NCBI GenBank assembly: GCA_030068145.1
Contig: JAPJBO010000358.1
Coordinates: 1 to 64,000, forward strand
Length of the DNA stretch: 64,000 bases
Source of the DNA: Diplonema papillatum
Lineage: Eukaryota; Euglenozoa; Diplonemea; Diplonemida; Diplonemidae
Direction of reading: 5' to 3'
Made by a program: the position numbers and the translations under genes. Shown here in pieces: positions 1-10,269 of the stretch; position 1 is the first letter of the stretch, and each line of letters starts with the position of its first letter. The notes beneath the pieces were generated by a model, which ran no database searches, had not been told where the DNA came from, and saw only the letters and a list, made by a program, of their open reading frames with translations.

Positions 1-252
1 GAGGGATCACCGAGGTCGAAAGACAGAAAAGGGAAAGCAGGCGTGGCCGGCTTGAAAAGCTGCAAGCGCGGAGAAGGCACAGGTACAGAGCAGTCCACAT
101 GCAGACGAGCAGTGAAGCGGCCCACATCACAGAGGTCTATCACACTGGCTCCGGATTACTTAGGGTCCTCGCAAAATCCAATGAAATTGCTTGCCCAATG
201 GGACTCCCCTTGGGCACATTTCGCACTGGGGACTAGTCCCCAGGAACCCGTA

Positions 253-517
253 TCAAAAATATTTATCGGAAACAAAAAATATTTATCGGAAACAAAAAAT
301 ATTTATCGGAAACAAAAAAATATTTATCGGAAACAAAAAAATATTTATCGGAAACAAAAAAATATTTATCGGAAACAAAAAATATTTATCGGAAACAAAA
401 AATATTTATCGGAAACAAAAAAATATTTATCGGAAACAAAAAAAATATTTATCGGAAACAAAAAATATTTATCGGAAACAAAAAAATATTTATCGGAAAC
501 GTTCCGATAAATATTTT
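253..517. repeat. Hairpin-capped tandem array A1 (20-22 bp unit)
   Basis: Twelve head-to-tail units of the form A(5-8)-TATTTATCGGAAAC, varying only in A-run length, followed at 501-517 by an inverted half unit (GTTCCGATAAATATTTT). The last unit and the cap can pair as a hairpin. Open frames across the array come from the repeat and are not genes. Confidence 0.95.
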
Positions 518-550
518 CCCCACTTAAGTGCTTCCGATATGGTTTTGTCT

Positions 551-699
551 CAAAAATATTTATCGGAAACAAAAAAAATATTTATCGGAAACAAAAAAAA
601 TATTTATCGGAAACAAAAAAAATATTTATCGGAAACAAAAAAAATATTTATCGGAAACAAAAAAAATATTTATCGGAAACAGTTTCCGATAAATATTTT
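551..699. repeat. Hairpin-capped tandem array A2 (same unit as A1)
   Basis: Six more units of the A1 repeat, ended by the inverted half unit at 682-699. Both arrays are followed by a similar sequence (CCC-CACTTAAGTGCTTCC type, then ATGGTTTT), so array plus cap plus trailer was duplicated as one block. Confidence 0.93.
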
Positions 700-850
700 C
701 CCGACTTAAGTGCTTCCCTTATGGTTTTCTCCGAAAAAAAAAAAAAAAAAAAAAACGCCAAATAATTCTGCGAACTTTCACTCTCAAAAACGGAGACTTC
801 AAAAAACCGACCGCGCGCTTAGTACAAAAAACAGTCTAAAAAGGAACCCT

Positions 851-900
851 CGAAGACCACCCGGAGACTTCAAAAAAACAATCCCGGGTTCTCAAGCGAA
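851..900 (+). promoter_or_regulatory. Core-promoter-like motif, partial
   Basis: Matches CACCCGGAGACTT, an A-rich block and CCCGGGTTCTCAAGCGAA of the dispersed motif, but lacks the TCACTCT end. No gene follows. Confidence 0.45.
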
Positions 901-977
901 CCAATAACAACGACCCCCCAAACCAGCACCAATAACAACGACCCCAAACCCAGTACGTATTACCTTGAAAACAGCCC

Positions 978-1035
978 ATTCGACGAAGGTCGCTCGGAGA
1001 CTCTAAAATCCCGGAATGTTAAGCGAACTATAAAT
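978..1035 (+). promoter_or_regulatory. Core-promoter-like motif, degraded
   Basis: Contains TTCGACGAAGGTCGCTCGG, the TATA-like CTCTAAAATCCCGGA, and AAGCGAACT. The Inr-like end is lost. No open frame of note follows. Confidence 0.45.
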
Positions 1036-1826
1036 TGCTTCTCGCTGTCGCGACGCCGAAAACAGTATTTCGGATGTAATCCGTCTTCTCGTTTTCCGGG
1101 AATTCAATGTGTAAGTGTGCAAGTACGGCTCTTGGAATAGTCCTACCTTCTTTCCCGGACGTGTTTTGTCTAGAGAAACTGCAACTCAAACTATTTTAAG
1201 AAGGCCGCTTGAACAAGCCAGATAAAGAAACAAAGAGGACGGTGCTGCGACATGGTTCGCAACCACTGCTCAACGAAGTAAGCAGACTTACGTACGTGCA
1301 TGCTAATCCATGTGGCTCACGTGCGCAAAAGAACTCCGAACCAACAAACTTTGCTAGCCGTAGTTAGAGTGTGTAATTATGCCTACATCCCTCACACTAC
1401 CCGACTCCCAGCCTCAATGGTTAAGGTCAACTGGAGACCCTAAAACACTGAACCTCGAAACCACAATAAACGCTTGAAAGTAGGGGCCTCCGTGGCACTA
1501 CTACGTCCAGAAAACCCGTAAAGCAACAAACCCTAAAACACCGAACCTCGAAACCACAATAAACACTTGAAAGTACGAAACCTCCGTCGCCCCACAGTGT
1601 CCAGAAAACCCGTAAAGCAAAAAAGAGAACACCGTCACTCAAAGGCACGAGCAAGATGTTGAAAATAGAAAGGGTTTGTCGCACAGCGAAAAGGAAAACA
1701 AAAAAGTAAGGTATGTGGACAATGGCCGAAACCACCAATGACCAACGACCAAGGTACCCACCGATCCTCTTACCTCGTGTAACCACCACTCTTACGACAC
1801 TCAGAGCACAAAGAATATCTTCCCTT

Positions 1827-1896
1827 AACGACGAAGGGCACCCGGAGACTTTAAAAACCCGGAGTTGCAAGCGAACTTTCACTCTAAAAAAGAGAA
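1827..1896 (+). promoter_or_regulatory. Core-promoter-like motif, complete
   Basis: One of the most complete copies: GACGAAGGGCACCCGGAGAC, then TTTAAAAACCCGG, CAAGCGAAC and TTTCACTCTAAAAAAG. From TTTAAAA to TCACTCT is 29 bp, the usual TATA-to-initiator distance. TCACTCT fits the initiator pattern YYANWYY. Only repeats follow, so the gene it served, if any, is gone. Confidence 0.55.
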
Positions 1897-1983
1897 GAAA
1901 GCAAACTGACGCACCCTCCTTCCTGCTGAGGGCGTCTCGCAGAAAGGACAGGAGGCCCTCTCAGGGCTCCTGGTCGTCCTCAG

Positions 1984-2321
1984 CGCTCTTGTTAAGGATC
2001 AGCCACTTTGGCCGGATGGCCGGATAAACCAGACCCCCCCCCCCTCTACAGTGCAGTTGCCTTGGAGGCTGGGTGGTCAAATTCTCTAAGGTGAAATGGT
2101 CAAAATTCCCTGCCAAAAGTGGGCCCACAAAAATTTTCCAAAGTGTGGTATTCGGGGTATTTGGGGCAAAAAAAAAATTTTTTTTTCTGACCGCCCACCG
2201 TGGTGACCACCTTAGAGTGTGACAGGTAGCGTCTCCCCCCTCCACAGTCAAAATAGCCTGAGGGGGGGGGGGGGGTCAGCCGGCTGATGGATGGATGGAT
2301 GGTTCTTAACAAGATGCCTGG
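1984..2321. mobile_element. MITE-like element, TIR TCTTGTTAAG (long form)
   Basis: It starts with CTCTTGTTAAGGATCAGCC and ends with GGTTCTTAACAAGATGCC, imperfect terminal inverted repeats sharing TCTTGTTAAG. Inside are a C run (2031-2043), the phrase GTGAAATGGTC, an AAAAATTTTTT block, a G run and a GGAT tetranucleotide repeat. A 127-bp deletion derivative with both ends lies at 48901-49027, and fragments lie at 32800-32848, 36525-36665 and 63195-63345. No open frame encodes a transposase, so it would be non-autonomous. Confidence 0.7.
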
Positions 2322-2399
2322 TCGTCTTAGGTCCAGACCTGGGGGGTCCTCAGCTCTGCTATGTACACTACGCGCGTGCGCGTAGGCCGCAGAGTAAAG

Positions 2400-4010
2400 C
2401 CTCCAAGACCCCTCAAGAGCTCCTGACCGACGTTACCCCCATGCCGTAAGGTTGGTCGACGAGACACAACAAAGCACTTTTGCGGCAGTCCGCTGCGCGC
2501 ACTCCTCCCAACTGTGGAGTCCAACTCAAAACGCGCAGCCGTACGTCTTTCGCTATGTTACCTCGAAGAGTCTTGCGGATGTTATCCGTAGCCATTTTCA
2601 AGGCGTATCATGTACTACGACCACACTTTCTGTTCCTTGAGGGCCGGTGCATGTCAAGTAGAAGCACGGTGGGTGTATGGAGTGTCCAATCTCTCGTGAG
2701 CTTCGTTTTGCCTAGCAAACGCGCTCAGTCAACGAGACACAGGAGTCGTCACGCCCCTTTCGGTAAAATCGCTGCCGTATTCTTTCCCTACCTGCAGAAA
2801 ACAGTTTCGCGGATTTTATCCCGGTTCTCGTTTTGCAGGATGCAGCACATACGACACGTCCCCCTCCCTTCGTCATCCCCATCGCACGAAAACGTGCGAC
2901 CTAGTTTTACTGAGGGCGGCTTCGAGGTGAACCAACAGGGTCTGCCAAATCCCTTGCAGGTCTCGCCATACTTGTTGCCACGCTACGGGGTCGCTTACTC
3001 GGTTGACCAGCGGTACAAAGAACGTCCTCGCGGCAGTTCAAGTACTCCTCCAACGTGTGAATCAGCGACTCAAAAAAATTGCTGCGAATTTTTATATATA
3101 CGGCCCTGCTGTCGTCGTGGGGGGGGAAAAAAAAAACAAGGCGTTTGCCGTATCCTTTCGCCGTGGCGCCTTTTTGCAAAAAAAAGACAGTCTCGCTGGA
3201 TTTTATCCGATTCTTGTCTTTTCAGGGGCGCGGCATTTTCCGACACTTTCCCTTCTTAGGGGCCGAATAGGGCCTGTCCAATCTCTCGTGATTTGGTTTG
3301 CTGTACGCGCGCTTGCTCAACGAAACCCACCAAACAACGCTAAAAAAATCACACCAGTTCGGTGCTCAGCGTTTAGAGCTTCCACTCATACGCAAGAGAT
3401 GCCGTGTCCTTTCCGGCCAAGATACCTGCAGAAAGCGGTCTCCCGGGTTTTATCCGAATCTCATTTTGCAGGATGCAATCATACGACACGTTCCTCTCCT
3501 TCATGACCGCTCGAAACGTGCAACCTATATTCACTGAGGGCGACGTCAAGGGTGTACCACAGGAGTCGGGTCTGCCTAATTTCTCGCGAGTTTTGCTTTA
3601 TTTGTTGCCACTGAGCCGGTCCATTCCCTCTTGATAGACCGTGATCGATAGACCGAAGAATACAGCACCGGGCAGTTCGATGCAGCTCTAGGGACTAGAG
3701 ATGGACCTGATAGACCGTGGTGGACCGTGATTCACTGTGATACCTCGATGCAGTTTCAAGAGATAGGGACGGACCGGCTCAACCACGTCGTGTAAGCGGG
3801 TGGTCAACGGAACGAAAAAAGCGCTCTCGCCGCAGTTCAGAGCTCCCCCAACCCTTTAGATGCCCAGCCAAACTTCCCCTTCTTCGGATGCCTGTTGCTA
3901 GTTCGAAGTGTAATTCTAGGTTGACTCAGGGACTTCAAGGTGAGCCAACAGGGGCTTGTCCAATCTCTCGCGAGTATCGTTTTGTTATGCCGTAAACGCG
4001 TTGAATCGGT
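2400..4010 (+). repeat. Degenerate ~300-bp tandem repeat array
   Basis: At least four diverged units share ordered blocks. These are GTCCAATCTCTCGTGAG (2686, 3276, 3957), CCTGCAGAAA followed by GGATTTTATCC (2790, 3185, 3428), TTTTGCAGGATGCA with ACGACACGT (2832, 3470), and a stretch ending in GAGGTGAACCAACAGGG (2923, similar at 3936). The array resumes at 5880-6300, beyond the foldback element. Open frames do not survive between units, so it is not coding now. Confidence 0.75.
3630..3785 (+). repeat. Dispersed repeat of ~155 bp (GATAGACCGTGAT family)
   Basis: Contains repeated GATAGACCGTG phrases, GTTCGATGCAGCTCTAG and CAGTTTCAAGAGATAGGGAC. The same element lies inverted inside intron 1 of the SPX-SLC13 gene (about 25985-26160), and diverged pieces lie at 56620-56830 and 57055-57080. 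Confidence 0.75.
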
Positions 4011-4015
4011 GGCAT

Positions 4016-5535
4016 ATATATGAGACGATGCCAAAACCCCCCCCCTTTGCACTAATAAAAACCTTTTTAACATCACCCCATACTGGCCCCGAACCCCCAT
4101 CTGTGTGGCCCAAAACGAGTCCCAAACGGTTTTTGACGGGCTGAGTCGAGGTAAAGGGGTCTCCGAAGGCCCACGAATGGGCCCAGGTGGGCCCAGGTGG
4201 GCCCAGGTGGGCCCCGGAGCGGGCACTCAGCGCGAGGGGGAGAGCCCCCAAAAATGGGGTCGTTTTCGGGCCTCGCCACTACTCAAACTAGTCAAACACC
4301 TTCTGGCCTCCAGCGGGAAACCCAGACTTCAAAACGACAAGATCGGCTGTGTTCAGCCGTAGATAGCCACCAGCGGGTCCTCTTGAAGCCGAAGAATGCT
4401 CTCGGGGGTCACAGTTAGCCCCATGTGTGCAGCGCCAGCAGTGGGCAGGCACACGCTTAGAATGTGTGGTATGCAAGTGCACCCTGCCTAGAATCCGGCT
4501 TCACCCGCTTTTGAGACACAGTGCTTACAAGGAAAACGCAGAATATAAGGTGGAAAAATGCAAAAGAACCAAGATGACGACTGTGAGCCCCCCGCCAACG
4601 CTAATCTCGGCAGCCTTTCCCCGGTTCTTTCAGAGATTGTCACCCACGACCATTCCAACAGCCCTGTACCGGGCACGTGCCCAGTCCAAACCGCTCACGA
4701 TGCGTCGCCGGCTCGCCTCGTCGTCAAGGCTGTTGAAGGCTTCTGAAAGCCTACCAGAAAGGCGCATCCAGATGGCAACCTTCTCCTCCTCTGTCATTAG
4801 GGCGAGAAAGAAACCGATCAGGTCCTCACCAGAGACCTTTTCGCAAAAGGTCCTGCTGGCTACGAGTCGTCTCTGCAAGGACTGACCACGTCTCGTTTCC
4901 TCATGAAACGGCGACAACTTCTGCATTGCTCTCACCGATCACTCCACGAACTCCAGACCCGTGATCTTTGGCATTTTCTCCTCTCTTAGTTTCCGTTTTT
5001 CTGGGTCAACCTTAATTCTTAATTAGTATTGCTGGTAAAGCCGGATTCTAGGCAGGGTGCACCTGCTGCACCCACTCTATTTACAACGTGTGCCTGCCCA
5101 CCGCAGGCGCTGCAGGCGGGGTGGCCAAGTAGGGCTATCGGTGACCCCTGAGAACATTCTTCGGCTTCAAGAGGACCCGCTGGTGGCTATCTACAGCGGA
5201 ACACAGCCGATCTTGTCGTTTTGAAGTCTGGGTTTCCCGCTGGAGGCCAGAAGGTGTTTGACTAGCTTGAGTAGTGGCGAGGCTTTGAAAATGACCCCAT
5301 TTTGGGGGCACCCCCCCTCGCACTGAGTGCCCGCTCCGGGGCCCACCTGGGCCCACCTGGGCCTATTCGTGGGCCTTCAGAGACCCCTTTACCTCGACTC
5401 AGCCCGCCAAAAACCGTTTGGAAACCGTTTTGGGCCACACAGGTGGGGTTTCAGGACCAGTATAGGGTGACATCAAAAAAAAATTTATTAGTGCAAAGGG
5501 GGGGGGGGGGGGGTTTTGGCATCGTGCCATATGGA
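4016..5535. mobile_element. Foldback element with ~490-bp inverted arms
   Basis: The left arm (about 4016-4502) and right arm (about 5037-5535) are inverted copies, roughly 88-90% identical by eye. Both contain GATGCCAAAACCCCCCC, TTTGCACTAATAAA, repeated GGGCCCAGGT blocks, and the phrase AAACGACAAGATCGGCTGTG. The arms end inside at GCCTAGAATCCGGCTT. The ~535-bp centre carries a minus-strand frame (4630-4935). The element interrupts the ~300-bp tandem array found on both sides, which fits insertion. A fragment of the outer arm recurs at 55690-55735. Confidence 0.8.
4630..4935 (-). CDS. Hypothetical 101-residue ORF inside foldback element
   Basis: I do not recognise this protein. It is the only open frame of note in the unique centre of the foldback element. 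It is charged and looks helical, with the stretch EEKVAIWMRLSGRLSEAFNS near residues 50-69 followed by a run of acidic and arginine residues. Upstream on the same strand a short frame starting MPKITGLEFVE ends in a stop just before it, so the real start is uncertain: a missing splice or a frameshift could join the two. It may be a remnant of the element's own gene or captured host sequence. No catalytic motif of a transposase is visible. Confidence 0.3.
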   Translation of the reverse strand: MRAMQKLSPFHEETRRGQSLQRRLVASRTFCEKVSGEDLIGFFLALMTEEEKVAIWMRLSGRLSEAFNSLDDEASRRRIVSGLDWARARYRAVGMVVGDNL

Positions 5536-5837
5536 TCTGGTGCTCGGACCAAGTCCGAGCAAGGAAATAAAAAGCACAACCCGATGAGGGGCCGGTAGAA
5601 GTACTACATTACTACAGTGACCACACGAGCAGTACGGCAGTACCGGTTACGCAAATACAGTTGACCCGCATCAAATGCCACAGTCTCGGTGGACAAAAAC
5701 GAAGTTACACGGATGCGCAACCACATGTGACAGTAAACAGTAAAGCAAAAGCGACACAAAGTACGTAAAGGAATGAAAACACACTGCCCAGACCCTGCTC
5801 TAACAGCACAAAAGGAAAACCCCCTCGCCTCACAAGT

Positions 5838-5890
5838 CAAACGGAGACTTCAAAAAACCGACCGCTTACTACAAGAAACAGTCTAAAAAA
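5838..5890 (+). promoter_or_regulatory. Core-promoter-like motif, variant form
   Basis: CGGAGACTTCAAAAAACCGA followed after 13 bp by AAACAGTCTAAAAAA. A near copy lies at 790-842. The end matches the AGTCTAAAA form upstream of the lipase maturation factor gene. No gene follows. Confidence 0.4.
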
Positions 5891-6300
5891 CAAAATGCCC
5901 TCTGCCGTTCAGTATTCTTCCAACTGCGTTCCAGCTCAAACTCGCTGCCGTATCCTTTGCTACGTTGTCACCTGCAGAAATCAGTCTCCCGGATTTTATC
6001 TGATTCTCCTTTTCCCAGGGTTTTCCATTTCTCCCTCGGGGAAATGTGACACGACGAAACGACCTGATCGGACCTCCTCTCTCTCACGCATTGTATTGAC
6101 CGCGCCGTGAAGCGACGAGGCGTGCCAGTTCAGTGCTTTTTTTTGACTGATGGCAGCAACTCATAGTCGCATCCCGTGCCTTATCCCCGCGCTATGAATA
6201 CTCGAGGAGCTCCCGGATCTTATCCGAGTCTCGTGTCCCAGGGCGCAGCATTTACACATTCCTGGTCTCAAGGAGCCCGTTGCTTGACCGAATCACGAGG
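5880..6300 (+). repeat. Continuation of the ~300-bp degenerate tandem array
   Basis: Two further units carry the blocks CCTGCAGAAA and CTCCCGGATTTTATC (about 5965-6030) and CTCCCGGATCTTATCC (about 6208-6260). The array is therefore split by the foldback element. Confidence 0.65.
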
Positions 6301-7740
6301 CGATGCCACTAAGAGGGCCAGATCCAGTGATCTGTAAGGAGGGGTCCCACGGTCGAAAGAAAAAAAACAAGAATCCGTCGGGGAAAGCTGGTAGGGCCGG
6401 GGGCCCTTCCTTTCGGTACAGCTTCTGTGGAGTAAAAGAGCGTGCTTATCACCTTGTGTAAAGTTCAGGCGCTGCTAAGTTTCGGTAAAGCAAAGTTTCG
6501 GGCGACGCTAAGTTCTGGTGATGCCGAGTTCGGCCGATGCTAATTTTGGCGCACCCGGTCACTCTGCCATTCCTATGCAATTTTGGCAGGGAGTAAAAAG
6601 CTACTTCGCTTCGCACGAGTCTCTAACCGCCAAAAACAATACACTTTTCTCACACAGAAACGTGGGGTTGGCTCGAATAGCGGTTTTTCATATTGCATAT
6701 TTTTAGGACCTCCGGTCTCGAAATATTGCTCAAAAAAAATAAAAAAACGTCTGCCGAATAACATGAAAAGCCTCTCGAAGAGTGTGCAAACGGTGGCTTG
6801 CCATGCTACAGAGCCTACCTGCCAATCAGCGTCTCATGGTTTACCGACGGCATCTTGAACAAATTTGCGGGTGTCCATGCCGAGCTTCCCAACATGAATG
6901 TGCAACAGGTGCTGGCTTTGTCCGCCTGTGAACTGTTTGCATGCAAGGCTTTGTGTTGCGCACATTCCACAAATAGTGTCGTTGCTCACTGCTATGTGCT
7001 CCGCTTTCTAGTGTTGGAGGCACTCTCCCATTGCGTGCTTCCTCTTTCACGCCGCCGCGGAAAACCAGTCTTGTAGCCTGTGGCGCGCGCGTTGTGTGCC
7101 AGTCAACACGTCGTGGTGCTTTGTCCAGGCATTTCGAATGCCTGGAAGTCACGTTTCTTTGTAGTTTCGGGACGTGCTAACGACCATTGAGCCCACCGAT
7201 CAACTGCTCAAAGCTTTCGTCGGGTGGGACACCAGGTTTCTACTCGTCGGGTCTACCGCACAGTAAGGTGAATCGCGTAGCCGGTGTACTATTTGTGAAA
7301 GCAGCTTCTTTCGCATCTTCGGTTGTTCACAACGACAATAAAAATCACCGCCTCGGATTAGCTTGAATTCACAACGCACTGTCTATCGGGCATTGAGAGC
7401 TACTAGTAGTAAGTGCGGAAGAGCATGAGGCAGGCAAGCTGTATAACGCTCCCAGTAGGCAACAAGTTCCCAGAAACTCCCCGTCCTCAGCTGTGGTGCT
7501 GCTTGCCTTCATGGCACTTGCACTTTCTAGAACTCAATACTCAGCCCGGTTCCTGTGGGGGAAGAGTCGGGGTGGCCCACCAAAAAAGCGACCACAGTTC
7601 TGCATGTTCAGCCGCAAAACACAAACCGACGAGTAATCGTAACTTATTCCTGCAGAACTGGCTTTGTTGAATGACGCTCGTGACAGACAACTGACCCCCA
7701 GCTTTCGTCTATCGCACAGTAAGGAATCGCGTTGGGAACC
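6301..7740. other. Gene-free stretch, no recognised content
   Basis: About 1.4 kb without a credible gene, RNA or tandem array. The phrase CTTCATGGCACTTGCAC (7509) recurs near 62840, so at least part is dispersed repeat. Near 7045 is a short GC-rich stretch without a usable frame. Confidence 0.5.
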
Positions 7741-7885
7741 GCATTCGGAAAAATATTGGACCGGAACTTCTTTGGACCGGAATCTTTTTGGACTTTTTAG
7801 AGTTAAAGTTTTGGGCTTTTGGAGGTTCTGAAAGTTTTGGACTTTTCCCTGGGGTTTTCAGTTTTTGGCGGTATTTTGAAGTCTG
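7740..7885. repeat. T/G-rich low-complexity repeat
   Basis: Repeated TTTTGGACTTTT and GGACCGGAA phrases. A shorter copy lies at 8459-8540 in the same orientation. Confidence 0.6.
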
Positions 7886-8114
7886 ACCGAAGCAGCTTTT
7901 GCACTGTTTCATGTTTCCGTTACACCAATGATGGGACCGGCAGATTGTGCGAACATTCCAAAGCTTCCCGAATTCCGGGCCGCAAACGCGTCCAAATTGG
8001 TTCAGGTTACCTTTAGTTTCTGTTCGTCCTTAAAACTCGTGGTTGCATGATCATGACTATGGGCGTAGCCTGGGTCGCGTAGACAAGCAGCTCGGGTGAG
8101 CATGGCGGGGCGAC

Positions 8115-8411
8115 TCATGAGATTGCCCCCGTCGCCGACCACGTGCCGGAACACGACGTCCGGGACCGGCTATACTTGATCAACTCCTTGAACGCCAGCA
8201 GCCCGCTGTCGTCGGCATCCACCGTCAAAAACGCGCGTGACCGCCACTCGGCGGCCAGGACGTCGCCTTCACTCAGCGACGCTCGCTTCACTGCGAGCTC
8301 GCCGAGGTCGAGTCCTTCCGCGGGCGTCTGGCTAAAGTAGCGACCTCCAAGTTGTAGGGCGCTGTTAACGGACTTGGGCGCGCCCTTGACTGTAGACACC
8401 ACATGTATCAT
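8115..8411 (-). pseudogene. Possible gene fragment, unknown protein (98 residues)
   Basis: This minus-strand frame sits in a local GC-rich island (8080-8400) unlike the AT-rich flanks, which is how real exons look in this window. Its composition is protein-like, with ASLSEGDVLAAEWRSRAFLT near the middle and DADDSGLLAFKELI after it. I cannot assign it. The phrase 'LSEGDVL' faintly resembles the end of an RCK_C module, but that is a weak likeness. No start context, promoter motif or second exon is visible, so it could be an orphan exon or debris. Confidence 0.3.
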
Positions 8412-8639
8412 ATCTTATCGTATTCTTGGATTCTAAACTTCCTTGTGGGCGTGAACCCTACTGTAAAATATTTGAACCGGAACTTTTTTGGACTTTTGGG
8501 GGTTTTGAAAAGTACTTCGACTTTTTCCCGGTCCAACATTATTCCGAACACGGTTGTAAGCGCAACGGTAGGGTACAGTTGTGCCGTGGGACCCTCTGAA
8601 ATCTACAAAATAGCCCAGATTTCGGTTCGGAACAGGTGG

Positions 8640-8800
8640 ATTTCTACTAGGACACTAGTCATTTTGACTAGTGCACTAGTCATTTTTACTAGTGTTTTTA
8701 CTAGTGCACTAGTCATTTTTACTAGTGCACTAGTCATGCTTTTTCACTAGTAAAATGACTAGTCAAAACACCTTTTTCACTTTTACTAGTGCACCGTGCA
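8640..8800. repeat. ACTAGT palindrome-rich repeat
   Basis: About ten ACTAGT hexamers occur within 150 bp, mostly as TTTTTACTAGTGCACTAGTC units and inverted copies, so the strand can fold on itself at many points. A smaller cluster of ACTAGT and TGACTAG lies at 61365-61410. Confidence 0.85.
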
Positions 8801-8805
8801 TGCCC

Positions 8806-9420
8806 CCCCACGCTGATGATGGTCCGCCTTATGTGTCCGTGGCTTAAAGGACCGAAACACGGCGCAGACGGGACCAGTGCGGTGTTGAGCACATACCCAT
8901 TCCAAGCACGTTCTTGCAATCCCCCCATTCCAGTAGGGTACTTCGCGTAACGCGACTTGCTGCCCTCAGCACGCAGGATTACTTCCTCGCACTCTTTTCC
9001 TTTTGGTACTTCAACCATTGGTGCTGCACACGGCAACCCCATGTCCACTGTGCTCTGCGGAGTTTACTTCGCAGATTGCCACCGTAAAAAGAAGACAAGT
9101 CAGTGCTGCCTAGCGAGTCGCAGTCACAATCAGGGCGAGTGCCCTGAGTTTTTTAACGGATTGCTCAGACACGGTTGTAGGGGCCTTCTCCCCGTGACGG
9201 ATTCGCCTGTGCTCTAGTAGCACGGGTGGTCCTGGCTGTGACGAGCTACGAACAGCCGCCTGACAAACCAGACTCACACCGCAGTCCTGTCTGCAGACAC
9301 TCAGGTTCCACGCTGATGATGGTCCGCCTTATGTGTCCGTGGCTTAAAGGACCGAAACACGGCGCAGACGGGACCAGTGCGGTGTTGAGCACATACCCAT
9401 TCCAAGCACGTTCTTGCAAC
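8806..9420 (+). repeat. Segmental duplication, copy 1 (~615 bp)
   Basis: Nearly identical to 14834-15449 about 6 kb away, in the same orientation. Inside, a ~110-150-bp unit (GCTGATGATGGTCCGCCTTA to CATTCCAAGCACGTTCTTGC) occurs twice (8811-8925 and 9270-9420). Minus-strand frames read through both copies (LQERAWNGYVLNTA and on), but I recognise no protein. A third partial unit is at 9750-9830 and a diverged one at 54075-54255. Confidence 0.9.
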
Positions 9421-9668
9421 CCCCCCCCCCCCCCAACCCTCCTGATCCGTGTCCGCTTTAAAAGTTCCCTAACCAAGAATCGTGACGGGCGCAAACCGTT
9501 GCGATCCAGCGTAGCACCAATAACTTAGTGAACTGCACCGAAGCAGGGCCATAACGTTGGCGTAGTATTCATAGAAAGCATGTTAGCCGCTTACATATTT
9601 CCTTGTGTTTGCCACGCCTCGGGTACAACTCAATCATCATCACTTGTGCAAGAGGGCGACTCCCATTT

Positions 9669-9735
9669 GACGAAGGTCACCCGGAGACTCTAAAATCCCG
9701 GATTCTCAAGCGAAGTTTGTTCCTAAAAAGCAGAA
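9669..9735 (+). promoter_or_regulatory. Core-promoter-like motif
   Basis: GACGAAGGTCACCCGGAGAC, CTCTAAAA, then CCCGGATTCTCAAGCGAA and a weakened initiator end. Followed at once by a piece of the segmental-duplication unit, not by a gene. Confidence 0.5.
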
Positions 9736-9851
9736 GAAACAGTGGAAACCGAGAGGACCGAAACACGGCGCAGACGGGATCCGTGCGGTGTTGAGCGCAT
9801 ATCCGTTCCAAGCACGTTCTTGCAAGCTTCTGAGGCTGGACTTCACCGTGT

Positions 9852-10075
9852 AGAGATCCATTCCCGGCAGCTCTACAGTAGAGATCAATTCCCGGCAGCT
9901 CTACAGTAGAGATCAATTCCCGGCAGCTCTACAGTAGAGATCCATTCCCGGCAGCTCTACAGTAGAGATCCATTCCCGGCAGCTCTACAGTAGAGATCAA
10001 TTCCCGGCAGCTCTACAGTAGAGATCAATTCCCGGCAGCTCTACAGTAGAGATCAATTCCCGGCAGCTCTACAGT
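9852..10075 (+). repeat. 28-bp minisatellite, 8 units
   Basis: Eight perfect-length head-to-tail copies of a 28-bp unit, AGAGATCAATTCCCGG followed by CAGCTCTACAGT. The only variation is CAATT against CCATT. The junction of adjacent units makes the near-palindrome CTCTACAGTAGAG. There is no variable spacer, so it is not a CRISPR array. Confidence 0.97.
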
Positions 10076-10187
10076 AGAGGTGGGCTGGGATGTGCACCCC
10101 GGACCCCCTGCACGTCTTACCCCATTTCCGAAGTGATTCCGAAGTGATTCCACCCCTTTTGTGGCAGACCATGATTGTTTATTTGTA

Positions 10188-10240
10188 TAAGCACCTGCTT
10201 TGTAGGAAATACGTAGGAGACTGCCACTTGCGAGAAAAAA
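10188..10240 (+). repeat. REP-A dispersed repeat, 5' fragment
   Basis: AAGCACCTGCTTTGTAGGAA and a diverged continuation. It belongs to the family whose fullest copy is at 29585-29740. Confidence 0.8.
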
Positions 10241-10269
10241 GGAACGGAAAAAAACAAACAAAAAAGTAA

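Larger units (their letters stand above)
700..1826. other. Gene-free stretch with degraded promoter-like motifs
   Basis: It holds a 21-bp A run at 734-754 and three partial copies of the CCCGGAGACT / CAAGCGAAC motif (771-835, 851-900, 978-1035). A short direct repeat (AATAACAACGACCCC) lies at 905-945. A duplicated A/C-rich stretch around 1435-1620 recurs with about 85 bp spacing. I see no credible coding region. Confidence 0.6.

Noticed and set aside
43..709. Open frames of 155 and 172 codons across the A1/A2 arrays
   Set aside because: They are produced by a stop-free tandem unit (IYRKQK and FIGNKK reads in several frames) and have no protein-like context.
9852..10075. CRISPR array
   Set aside because: The 28-bp units are directly adjacent with no variable spacers, and the sequence is eukaryotic.
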